Positions 18,868 to 29,517 of a stretch of DNA of 64,000 nucleotides are shown here, piece by piece. The notes beneath the pieces were generated by a model, which did no database searches, had not been told where the DNA came from, and saw nothing but the letters and a program-made list of their open reading frames with translations. Source of the stretch: Coenobita brevimanus (taxonomy: Eukaryota > Arthropoda > Malacostraca > Decapoda > Coenobitidae); NCBI GenBank assembly GCA_032717465.1, contig CM064732.1, positions 26,622,171 through 26,686,170 on the forward strand. The letters run 5' to 3'. A program made the translations under genes and the position numbers. Each line of letters opens with the position of its first letter. Position 1 is the stretch's first letter.

Positions 18868-21503
18868 CTCCCAGCCAGGACTGACGATACTGGTCTAGAG
18901 TGCGTGCTGTTTGCAGAATCATTTAATCTCACGCAGTTGGTAAAGCATCCAACCAGAATACCAGATAATCCTTACCAGAACGCCCATCTCTTAGATCTAT
19001 TCCTGACAATTAATCCAGATCAATACGGGATAGAAGCTCTGTCACCATTTGGATCCCCTGACCACAGTCTCATCAAAGGCTCATTAGTTAGCCCAAACCT
19101 CCCAGCTCAGAACCCGTCAGGGTGACCCGATGACACTCTGATAGGGCAAACTGGGATGGATTTAGAAATTATCTTGTTGACATTCCATGGCAGTCTTTCT
19201 TCTCTAGTGATGTCAGTTCTACTCAGTCCCACATTAATGACTTAACACTAGCTGGTATGGATTAATTCATCCCAAGTCAACAGTTCACTAAAAGATCGAA
19301 CCCTCCAAAATGGTTTGCTAACAACTGTACCAGAGCAACGGCCCAAAAGTCAGTAGCATAAAACTTTTGCTTAAAATAAAACATCTAAATCACTCTGCCA
19401 ATTTAAAATTGCTAGAAACCATGGAAAAGCAGTAGTAAATCACGCTAAATCAATCTTTCTTCAAAACCAAACAACAAAACTGGTTAACAGTCCTAATGAC
19501 AATAGAATATTCTAGTCAACTCTCATTTCTTTCAATAATAACTTTAACAAGTCATCATCCATTCCTCCACTAAAATCTTCAGATGGTAGCATTACAAGTG
19601 ACCCTCTTGATAAAGTGATTATCATTGCCAGTACATTTGCCAGAAATTCTACCTTAGAGGATGTCAGCCAGAACATACGTGTACTAGAACATACACTCCC
19701 GAAATTGCTGCACGTAAAACACAGACAAGATAAATAAAATCAATGCTAGACAATTTACCAACCAACAAAGCTCCAGGCCCAGATGAAATTCCTCCAGCTG
19801 TTTTGAAAACGTGCTCCCCGAAACTTGCTTCTGTTCTAGCTATGTTATTCAGACTATGCATACGTATTTCTTCATTCCCTGATTCATTCAATGAAGCCAA
19901 AATCCACCCTATTCCAGTGAGAGAAAGTTCCTCTGACCCCTCTGGTTACAGACCAATTGCTATCACGTCTTGTCTTGGTCTATCTACCTATCTATCTATA
20001 GCCCGACGTCCTAATCCCGCAAAAGGTGGCCGCAGACAAAACGCCTCCAAGTCGCTCTGTCACCCACCATTTAACTACCCTCCCCCCAACCCACCCACCC
20101 CTCCCTCATTTACCTCTCAACTCCATCCCTCCACCTCCCTTGGTAAAGTATTTAAAATTGTAATTTATAAGTACATAGTTAAACACCTTGAATCCGACAA
20201 CGTAATTAGTGATACACAGTTTGGGTTTTTGCCAAGAGAGATCCATCATTCATATACACAATCTCCTGACTCACACCATCCATCAGTCAACTGACCAACA
20301 TGGAGAAGCTCATGCATTAGCACTTGATATTTATAAAAGCTTTCGACAGAGTGTGGCATCGCTTCCAGCTTTCCAGACTCCCTTGCTATGGATTAAACAT
20401 CTTTTGTTCCTCTGCTTTCCTCACATCTCAAAGACAGAAAAACAAGAGTGTAGTTAGATGATCTATGTTCCAATTTCCACTCAATTAATGCCGGCGTGCC
20501 ACATGGGTTAGTTCTGGTGCCAACCCTATTCCTACTTCATATTAATGATCTCTTATCTGTCACCTACAATCCCATCCATTCATGTGCAGATGACTCAACA
20601 CTTCACAGTTCATTCACGCTCAAACACCCATTCACAAAGTTTGATATCTCTAATTCTCAGGTTAGTGCAATCATCTCCACAAATCAAGACTTATCTTGAG
20701 ATCAGTGAATAGGAACAAAATAACCTTGTCTCATTTAATGTTATTAAAACCAAATATATACAATTTATTAATTGACAGACATTGCCAGATTCGTATATTA
20801 CCTTCAGTGCTACTAATATTCTCTTCTCCAAAAGAATTTAAATTCTTGGTGTTTCACTTATTAATGCCCTCAGCTGGACGTCTCATGTCAGATCACTTGC
20901 TAAAACCGCCTCAAAGAAACTTGGATTATTATAGAGTTCCTAACTTCTTCACTGACAAACAATTGGATATAATTTATAACAGTCATGTGCACTCTCAGCT
21001 AGAATATTGCTCACCCCTGTGGAATGGATATGGAGAGCTTTCACCAAAACAACTAGATAAAATTCAGAACAAAACTAGTAGAAATATTAATAACCTTGGT
21101 ATTACAAATAAACTACCTCCCCTACAAGTAGGAAGAAATGTTGCTCCCTTGCATTATTTTACAGATACTGTTATGGTAAATGCTCTGATGAAGTTGCGTC
21201 CATTGTGCCACCTCTTCATGCCTTCCCTCATGCTACATGTGCATCAGGTAGTGCTCATGACTGGAATGTTACACAGCCATGTTGCAGAACTTCTGCCTAT
21301 CGGAAAGCTTTTATTCCCTGAACTGCATCTCTCTGGAACTCGCGTCCCCGGAGTTGTTTCCCCCCAAACTTCAACATACAACTGTTCAAATCCAAAAGTT
21401 ACAGATTTTTTATGAATGGAGGACACAGTAATCTGATGTATGGATGATTTTTTTTTTATTCATTTGTTTTTCCTTCCTCTTTTCTGGTATTTAAAAAAAA
21501 AAT
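18868..21503 (+). pseudogene. LINE-J copy 1 (decayed, EN end to poly-A)
   Basis: Matches the LINE on the minus strand at 31,589-34,804. ARTDDTGLECVLFAESFNLT and NAHLLDLFLTINPDQY come from the endonuclease half. DNLPTNKAPGPDEIPPAVLK, YRPIAITSCLG and NDLLSVTYNPIHSCADDSTLH come from RT, where the catalytic YADD reads CADD. QLEYCSPLWNGYGELSPKQL comes from the C-terminal part. Many frameshifts and stops are present. The 5' third is missing, so it is 5'-truncated. The 3' end has the family's TTTATGAATGGAGGACA-type end and an A-rich tail at ~21,492-21,503. It is interrupted at 19,979-20,138 by a LINE-R tail. Confidence 0.88.
19979..20138 (-). mobile_element. LINE-R 3' end fragment nested in LINE-J copy 1
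   Basis: TCTATCTACCTATC followed by a GTGGCCGCAGACAAA-like segment and CGCCTCCAAGTCGC matches the 3' end of the LINE at 52,635 onward. It splits the LINE-J frame exactly within the CLG/KVF coding stretch. CTTGG at 19,974-19,978 and again at 20,139-20,143 looks like the target duplication. Confidence 0.82.
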
Positions 21504-21504
21504 A

Positions 21505-23600
21505 ACAGTTATACAGTTTTGTTATGGACTTCAGTTCAGTGTTCATCCATGATTCACAGCCATAGAGCAACGTTTACACAAACACACCACACACGACACT
21601 TTATCACAAATGAAAGTGTTTGTTTATTTTTTTACCAAATACACAAATTTAAGTACATGTAACATCTTTGCTTTGGCATGTGCTTTAACAGCGGATGATA
21701 TGAAACCGTTCCTGGTGAAGGGTGAACCCCAAAACAGGTAGATGCAACTCCACTCCGCAATCATCGCTGTCGCTGATAACACAAAATCTTGTTTTACTGA
21801 TTCTTATTTCGTGTTCTATGCAATAATTGTGCAGTAGTAATATTATTGTTTTAGCATAGTTTGTCAGGATGTTCAAAGCAGCACCGTATCATCCATTAAC
21901 GTAAAGACATGTTGCGAACCCCGCAAAATAATCTCCACAACCTTCTTTGATTCTTCTTACTAAATCTCAGCAAAAATAATGAATGATAAGCATGATGTTG
22001 GTGATCTTTGCCTTACACACGGGGTTATCTTAACTGACACAATCCCAATAATTTTTCTGTTAAACAATACATAGCAACCTATACGGCATAATACTCTAAA
22101 TAACTTCTGTCTAGGAGCCATGTCATACGCTTGGAAAAAGCCCATAAACGTTACAGAGAAGGTTCATCTTTTCCTCGTAGCTAAGTTACACAACAAACAC
22201 AGTGATACTCTATGCTCTAGACGTTCCCTTTTCTCTTGAGCATCAGCAAGTTCTAGGTATAGATTAAACCATATGTTTAGTCATGATCATAAAAAATATT
22301 TAATTTTGCGGTGGTATTTACAATTTTTATTCCCCGACTATTTCCAAAACTTAATGTACTCCCTTTCATAAATAGTGTGAATAATCTGGCTCAAGTCTAT
22401 TGCTTCTGGATACACACCAGAGCAAGATGTTTTATTAAAAAGGGAAGTAAGCACCGAACTCCATGGAGCAGACAAAATGCTTGGGGACACTCTGGTCCGC
22501 ATGCCGTATTTGCCTTCATTAAATTCAACTGTTTTCAACTTTAAGTGGTGTTACTGGTTCATCTAGAATACAGATGGCCACATAAGTGATTGGTGTGCGG
22601 GATTAACGTAATCTTAAGAAAATGCCTCATATTTATTACCAGTTGAACAACGTTGATTAGTACATTTGCTTTCCTATTTAGTCTTCCAGCTTATACCCCT
22701 CCATATTCGTTAATTATCCTTGCCTTCCAAGAATCTCTTCAATCATCCAAAATTTTCATTCACATCATGTATGAGGAACCAGCACCTACTAGCATCTGGA
22801 CCTTTATACTGTACAATACAGCATTTACATTACTGGCAAACTCCTTACATTTATCATGCTGCACGGGAACTACTTCTGATAAATATTTAAGAAGTAGTCA
22901 CTCATCAAAGCAGTTAATGTAATGGGTTTTCTATAACTCTTACACCGAACTGGAGGTCCATATAGCACAGGCTTATCCACTACATGTTGTGCGTGGGTAG
23001 AAAAATCTGTCAGTGTCTACGTCAGGGAACAACACAGTGATATAGAGGCATGATTTGAGGGAAAAGTCTCATTTCGAAACACTTTAAACTCACGCACATC
23101 ACCCACTACATTGGTGCTCATAACACACACATCTACTTCTAGCTCCCATCCAATGCCTTTACAGCATATTTTATCACTAACAAAATTTTTGGTTGAGGTT
23201 TTCAGATTATTATTTAGCATTAAGGCTTTTTCGGCACATATACTTGACAGTACAAAAGCATAATCATTTGGGAGTCGGGCATCATCAGGCACACTTGGGT
23301 ACGAATACTTATGACTCTCCTACAACTATACTAGCTGAAGTAGTTCGCGAGCACATTTAACATATCTGGCTTTCAAATCTCTAATCATACAGTGCTCATT
23401 ACTATTTATTTCAGCCTCCATCTCTCCAGAATTGAGAGAAAGAGCTGTGAGTGTAGTACTGAAAGGCCTTTGGAAGGATATAATAGAATCCAAATAACAT
23501 ATTTGTTGTGCAACGAAATTTAATCCTATTTTGATTTTCACGTTCGATATCAGCACTGGTAACTAAATTAGTTAAACTACTTTTTATGAGAAACACTGTA
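21505..23600 (-). pseudogene. LINE-E: decayed APE-type LINE with RT and EN traces
   Basis: Read on the minus strand from high to low coordinates. A region at ~23,020-23,290 ends with FPSNHASISL, resembling the SDHxPI motif of AP-like endonucleases. 22,338-22,538 contains LFNKTSCSGVYPEA, like the RT finger segment. 21,960-22,145 has AYDMAPRQKLFRVL and VRQRSPTSCLSFIIF, the RT A and B-type motifs. Near 21,870-21,897 is LMDDTVLL (catalytic motif C), and near 21,530-21,580 LLYGCESWMNTELKSI. Stops and frameshifts are frequent. It ends abruptly at the A-rich end of LINE-J copy 1, suggesting that LINE-J inserted into it. Confidence 0.65.
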
Positions 23601-23691
23601 TCACGTCACTGACTCGATCCTCTAATAGCACTTTTGTACGAAACATATTCAGGGAACGAAACTAACTGTAGTATCTATACTTCGCTCAAAC

Positions 23692-23737
<46 letters not shown>

Positions 23738-24089
23738 TTATGCAATCATGTATGAAAGCAATATCACATGAGCACGTGACGTCAAATGTGATGCATAACA
23801 CAGGAATATCAAGTAAAGTGGAATTCGAAGCTTATGTTTGTTCACCTTAAATAAATCTTGAAATACAGACGAATGCTTGGGGGTCTTCTTTACTTGGTTT
23901 TACTGTGAGTTATACAATATATGGATGCAATGTTAATTCAGTGTAGCATATTCCTAGGCAGGTGTAACGATGAAAAGGTGGAGTCGGGGTGGTGTGAGCG
24001 TGAAAGAGAGGTACATTGACTGTGACAACTAACCAGTGGTTCCAGGCAAAGCAAACGTCTCCGGACGTTAGTTAATATATTGTTGTTAT
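23601..24089. other. unassigned, with a (CA)n tract
   Basis: (CA)n at 23,694-23,736. No other feature was recognised. Confidence 0.6.
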
Positions 24090-24550
24090 ATACTTTTTGC
24101 GGGAGATGACTGATTGGGTTGAACAGAGAGCGTTGCGATGGCGTGGGCATATAGAGAGAATGGATGAAGAGCGATTGGTGAAAAACAAAACTGGATCAGA
24201 TGTGAGAGATGTAAGGCTGAAGGGAAGAACACGAATAGGATGGATGGACAGTGTGAAGAGAGCGTTAGATGCAAGAGAGATGTCTGTAAAGCAAGGAAGA
24301 TTGGCTGTGCGTGACAGGAATGACTGGAGAGAAATTGTGAATGAAGGGATGTTATCCTACATTTAGTTTAATCAGCTGATCAGGTCATGTGCGGGTAATG
24401 GGATGGGTCCATTATGATGTGGCAGCGGTAAACCAGCTCTGCTGTCTGTCCCTGCGTTAGATGTCGCTGATTGCACTGTGCAGTTCACCCTCGTGCAGTG
24501 TGGTGCGGTGAGGATCTGTCCCTTCTCCCCTTGGGGCTAAGAACGAGTAA

Positions 24551-24595
<45 letters not shown>

Positions 24596-24680
24596 GATGA
24601 GTACATTTGGAGTGTGTCGTCCTGTCTCGGATACCTCCTTTTTTTGGCAGCAACCCAGGTATATGGACAGAAAGATTGTT
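24090..24680 (+). pseudogene. LINE-C copy 1, 3' end and 3' UTR with an internal (GT)n
   Basis: The frame at 24,097-24,366 has QRALRWRGHIERMDEERLV and RIGWMDSVKRAL, then DWREIVNE, the C-terminal end seen also on the minus strand at 62,974-63,171. The following untranslated part (TCAGCTGATCAGGTCATGTG, ATGTCGCTGATTGCA, GTGTGTCGTCCTGTCTCGG) also matches that copy. Where the other copy has GAATGTGTTTGTGTGGATG, this one has a (GT)n of 41 bp at 24,552-24,592. It is heavily 5'-truncated. Confidence 0.85.
24552..24592. repeat. (GT)n microsatellite inside the LINE-C 3' UTR
   Basis: Pure GT, 41 bp. The paralogous LINE copy has only a short TGTGTTTGTGTG here. Confidence 0.96.
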
Positions 24681-24739
24681 AGTCATTACTGACATTGACT
24701 GTGCACAACTAAAGTCTAAGGTAGTGGCGTAAATATTTT

Positions 24740-25345
24740 CAAGTTTGTCCTCTGAAAACCCGTGATCTTGCATTTGGCCTTTCAAGATCAATCAAGGTCA
24801 AAGGTCATAGAGCCAAATGAAAGCTCACATAAGATTTTGTATATCTTGATAATAGAGAATATCTCTATCTTCAACGAGTTTCGAGTTATAGCCCCCTGAA
24901 TATCCGTGACCCTGAGTTTGACCTTTCAAGGTCATCAAAGTCAAAGGTCATGGTATCATTTAAGAACCCATATGGGGATTTCCCATCTGTTGATAATAGA
25001 AAATATCTATCCTCAACGAGTTTCGAGTTATGGCCCCCTGAATATCCGTGATCTTGAGTCTAGCCTTTCAAGGTAACTCATGGTCAAAGATCTTCGTGCC
25101 AAATGAAAGCCCATATCATGAGTTCCTGCATGTTCTTGATAGTAAATATCTTCAAATGGTTTACAGTTATATTCCTTTAAAAATCCGTAACCTTGAGTTT
25201 GACTTCTCAAGGTCACTTAATTACCTCCAAAATTTTATCACTCTCTCTTGGGACCAGTGCCCAATCTTCCAGAAATTTTCATGTAATTTCATTCAACAGT
25301 TTTCCGTAATGTTGCTAACAATCAATGAAACAAGCAAAGAAACAA
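24740..25345. repeat. tandem array of ~130-150-bp units with AGGTCA/TGACCT motifs
   Basis: About four diverged units share the phrases CCTGAATATCCGTGA, GAGTTTGACCTTTCAAGGTC, AAAGGTCATgg/ag and ATATCTTCAACGAGTTTCGAG. Unit starts are near 24,755, 24,895, 25,033 and 25,180. At 24,795-24,807 there is AGGTCAAAGGTCA, two AGGTCA half-sites one base apart. TGACCTTTCAAGGTCA at about 24,919 places half-sites in everted orientation. No coding capacity is supported. The same flavour of repeat occurs at 49,770-50,369. Confidence 0.75.
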
Positions 25346-26590
25346 ACTCGACCAAAACAATACCTCGCCGGACCCCGTCCGGGAGAGGTAAAGAGGAGGA
25401 GATAGGAAGGTAGGATGCAGAAGAGGAAATATGGAGAGGGAAGACGAGGAGAGGGAGAGGTGGGGAAAGAGGTAAGAAACTGGGAGAGAGGGAAGGAAAG
25501 AGAAAGTGGGGAGTTATAAAGTGAAAAGGAGGAGACTGGAGGAGATGGCAGTGAATAACCAGACCGAGCTCTCTGGGAACATGAATATTAATTTTCAGGG
25601 GTATTGGCCCATAAATAGTCATGGGACGACGATTACCAGTGTTGGTAAAAAGAATGACAGTACCAGTATCAATTCTGTGGAGAAGCGGAAAAACGGGGGA
25701 AAATAAATACTCTTACAGATGAATGACGGAGCGGAGCAGGGTTTGAAAGGGAAGGGAAAATATGGATACAGCAAAGCCAGGAATAATATGAAAAAGAGGA
25801 GGAATCAAGGAAAGTAAGATGGTAGAATACCGTGAGAGGTAGATGAAGGAGTGGTGGATTGTCGGCAAGGGAAAAAAATCGAATTTTAGCTGAGATTGAG
25901 ACTGAAATATTATGAAATATTTTATTGACCCAATAATAATGTACGATATTAGTGTAAAACATTAAAGAGGGCAAATAAACCTGAATCTTTTGAAAGTAAC
26001 ACCTCTTAAAAACCACATTTAAGGCTACAGTGTTAAAATCACGTTACTAAGAATAATTTTCTGAATAATTAATATTTAGCTTTGGATAGTTCATCACCTT
26101 ACTTCATGTAAATCCCCATATGTAAATGCTATTACAGTCTTTTTCAGTGCATATATTTATGTATTCATTTAAAGGCCCATAATTTAAACTTGAGTACATA
26201 TACCAACACTCAACTACATTTTGCAACTACATATCTGTGCTATTACAACATGCAGGTATACAAGTACACATAATAGCACATATTTCGTTATGAAATCGAT
26301 TTAGAATTTGTTTCTGGAATAAGCAAGGCTTAAGGAACTTCTTAAAACTAGATATTATAAGGTAATTAAATTTATATGAGATGAGACAGATAATTCCAGC
26401 TCTTGACGCCATGGTTCGTCAAAAACGTCTGGAAATGTTTGCAGCTCATTAATGGACTTTCTAAATGACCGATGTTTCGAACATGTAGAATATACCTTTC
26501 ATTTTTTGGAAATTGAACAGTACCTCATTACTGTAGTTGTCCCGTTATTTACAGATAAATCGCGACCCTAAAAGACAGCTAAGCACTTGT
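25346..26590. other. unassigned; partly purine-rich
   Basis: 25,385-25,560 and 25,720-25,880 are G/A-rich. The rest is AT-rich with no recognised feature. Confidence 0.5.
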
Positions 26591-26645
26591 CCAAATGAGA
26601 GCCTTTCCTGAACAGCATTTGCGAAAAGGAGTGCCATTTATGAAC

Positions 26646-26932
26646 CGCTACCACCACCACCTCCACCACCGTCATCACAGCTATCACCACCACCACCACT
26701 ACCATAGCTACCACCACCAGTGCCACAGCTACCATCACCACCACCATCACCATCAAAATTACCACCACCATCAGAACTACCAACACCACAACTGTCACAG
26801 CTGCCACCACTGACATCATCACAGCTACCACCACAACTACCACCATTATCAAAGCTACCATCACCACCACCAGCACAGCTACCACCGCCACAATCATCAC
26901 TTCTACCATCACCACAGCTGCCACCATTTGCT
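26646..26932. repeat. CCA/CCATCA-rich low-complexity block
   Basis: Irregular ACC, ATC and AGCTACC units. Both strands stay open (His-rich or Pro/Leu-rich on plus, Gly/Ser- or Val-rich on minus), but the repetitive composition explains this without a gene. Confidence 0.85.
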
Positions 26933-26995
26933 GTTGAATAAAATCGTCTTTTCGTAGCATCAGTGAGGTAATAGACATTGGAGTGTAGAATGTAT

Positions 26996-26996
<1 letters not shown>

Positions 26997-27062
<66 letters not shown>
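26997..27062. repeat. (TC)n microsatellite
   Basis: About 60 bp of TC with one interruption near the end. Confidence 0.96.
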
Positions 27063-27064
<2 letters not shown>

Positions 27065-27145
27065 CATAGATACATGAAACTCCATGAAAGTCCCCCGTAG
27101 CATTTATCCCTGTACGCGAAATCAATAATACTATGCAAATAAGCG

Positions 27146-27146
<1 letters not shown>

Positions 27147-27187
<41 letters not shown>
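27147..27187. repeat. (GT)n microsatellite
   Basis: 41 bp of GT. Confidence 0.96.
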
Positions 27188-27189
<2 letters not shown>

Positions 27190-28088
27190 ACACACCAAAC
27201 ATACAACAAAAGACAGAACAACGAACTGACAACGATGGTGTAAATTATAACTGTGTGTGGTCAGTTGGGCGCAAGGCAAGCGCACTTTTGTGCCCAATTT
27301 CTTGCCAGACATTAGGAACCTTCTACATGTTATACAGATGGGTGGAATGAGCCGCTATGTCAGAGCGGTCCATGTCAAGCTTGGTGTTAGAGAGTGTCTT
27401 GGGGGCACTAATGTGTAGAGTTATTTGAGGCCAGAACATTCTTCCAGAAAGGTTCAGTTGACATGAAACTGTAACTGCCCCTTAAAGAAGAAGATGATGA
27501 TGTGCATAGATATTAATAGCATCTTCATTTCAAACGCTTCAACATTTAAATAGTCATCATCGGTGATCTAAATGGAATAAGGTAAAACAGTATGTTTAAA
27601 CAATAAAACGTATTTCATAAAAAGGTATAAGTAAATAATTATGCATCAATGTACTTAAAGGAGGGGGGCACTGAAGCAGAGTTATGTACCATACAGTGGT
27701 ACTGCAGACGTACTGTTATTCATAGATAGGCTATGAGTCTTAATATACAATGATTCAAGCCATCTTAAGCTATTTTTTGATGTACAAGATAATATTTTAA
27801 AGTACCCTTTCTTAAGTATGACACCACAAGACACGCAATGATACTTTATTTGCTGAGTAAGCGGGCGATCTGAGTCTTCGGCCTGTCCTTGGCCTGTCTT
27901 GCTCGACTAACCCACATGCCTTGAAGCCAACGATTGTGCTACTAATATATCCGGCCTTGCAAAATGGGCAAGTGAAACAACAAACTACAGACGAGCGTAG
28001 ATCGGCCGGAACAGGATCCTTAACGTGGATGGAGTCAAATTTGAATGAAATACTTAATAAAATCTTAAAGTAAAATTGTTGGTAATAT
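27188..28088. other. no feature recognised
   Basis: Mixed-composition DNA. The phrases GGTTCAGTTGACATGAAACT at ~27,453 and AAATGAGAGCCTTTCCTGAAC at ~26,596 resemble parts of the duplicated units at 42-45 kb, so a diverged relative of that repeat may span 26.5-27.5 kb. Confidence 0.45.
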
Positions 28089-28092
28089 TTAA

Positions 28093-29513
28093 TCCTTCAC
28101 ACTCCATGCGGGGTCAGATTGGCCCCCCCAAATTTTGATCAGATGCCATTTAGCCACTTACTGTTTTAGGGATCTGGTCATCCAGGAATGTGTTTGTACT
28201 GGGCCAGTTTATAGGCATACAAAGTAGAAAAAAATATATATATAGCTCAGGAGTGACAAGGCAGCAAACTTCACTGGGGTCGTCTGGTACCCCACCTAGC
28301 ATTCCGTGTAACAAATATTTTTTTTGTTCAGATTCTACATAATATTGACCATGCCACTGCCTGTTGAGCTATTCTACAGTCGGGGGGGGGGGGGGGGGGA
28401 GAAGTGGAGAAGATTCTCCCATTTCTGATGATGATATTGATTTGCTGTCATTTATCTGACGATAATAACTAAGAACCAAAACTGCCAATCATGTTTATGT
28501 ATACTTGATTTGCTAATCATTCAGGGGTTTTCTGAATATAAATGTCAATATCGTTTATGTTCTGAAGATATTTTCAACCAAATTTTTCGTGTCATTTGGT
28601 TTTCATGATATTGTGTCATTTTACTTTCTATGGTATTATAACTTTGTGGTAGGTGGAAGCGCTCACCATCCACTCACTCAATGTAGTGCTGCTCTCGGAT
28701 GTCTGCCCTGTCCTCTCCTCCATCCTTCTTTCCTTCCATCTTCATCTGTCTTTCTTTCCTTCATTCTTTCCTCGTCCTTCTGCCTATGGGTGACTTTACA
28801 CTCCCCCTTCTGTCTTTCATTCCTTCATTCTTTCCTCTTCTTTCTGCCTATGGGTGACTCTACACTGAGTGACAAGCCAAATATTATCCTGTACACCAGG
28901 AAACCATTTACTACGCTGGGTGGTAACCATATAACCAAATTTTGGCGCCTGGTGATTTAGTGGGTAATTATTGTGCTCCAATAGGATTGAGCCGGTGAAT
29001 GTTATATCCAAGGGGTGGTTGGGGTTTATTGCTCAGGTAATGCCACTCAGAGATGAGTGAGGTTGGTCAATCTCATCTTAAATGTCAGGACCAACTGCCT
29101 AGCCCCGGGCTCCTACGCTCCTCATGGGGCAACGTAGGATTGGATGATGGATGGATGGATGGTATTATAACTGAAAACACATTTATTTTATTATGTTAAG
29201 TGCATGCTGAATGAATAAGAATGATGTAAGGTAAAAATGTATGCCACATTAGTCATTAAATCTGCAAACTTTCAGAAATTTTGTAGAAATTCAATAAAAA
29301 TTTGCTTTCATTCAAAAAACTCAAAAAAAGAAAAAAAAAGGGGGGGGGGACACATGGTGGAATGGCTCCACGCACTGTGTCCTGGGCAACATATGTACAA
29401 AATTGAACATTTGTAACTTTGTGCATATGGCAGAAATCCACCAATTACGTTGGGGTCTTTCAGGCCCCCACATAGCTTTCCGTGTTATGTTTTCCCAACT
29501 GGCGTACGAAGGG
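28093..29513. mobile_element. second piggyBac-like non-autonomous element
   Basis: TTAA at 28,089-28,092 and 29,514-29,517 flank ends that are inverted copies: left TCCTTCACACTCCA, right (complement) CCCTTCGTACGCCA. Near the ends are two similar subterminal words, GGGGTCGTCTGGTACCCCA with CATTCCGTGTAAC (~28,276-28,315) and GGGGTCTTTCAGGCCCCCA with CTTTCCGTGTTAT (~29,451-29,490). No transposase frame was found. It is enlarged by a SINE at 28,644-29,158. Removing that leaves roughly 0.9 kb. It contains a run of 18 G at 28,382-28,399. Confidence 0.6.
28644..29158 (+). mobile_element. SINE-E (or related retroposon) with a 14-bp target duplication
   Basis: ATGGTATTATAACT occurs at 28,630-28,643 and again at 29,159-29,172, bracketing ~515 bp. 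The right end is a (GATG)/(GGAT)n tail. Within it, GGCGCCTGGTGATTTAGTGG near 28,944 resembles a weak box A, and TTCATTCTTTCCTC followed by CTGCCTATGGGTGACT occurs twice (about 28,761 and 28,826), so part of the 5' half is duplicated. The tRNA relationship is uncertain. The retroposition signature (duplication plus simple tail) is clear. Confidence 0.75.
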
Positions 29514-29517
29514 TTAA

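Noticed and set aside
26568..27312. Minus frames with Gly/Ser-rich and Val-rich translations, ~220 codons
   Set aside because: They are translations of CCA/ATC, (TC)n and (GT)n repeats. Overlapping frames are all open and there is no family signal.
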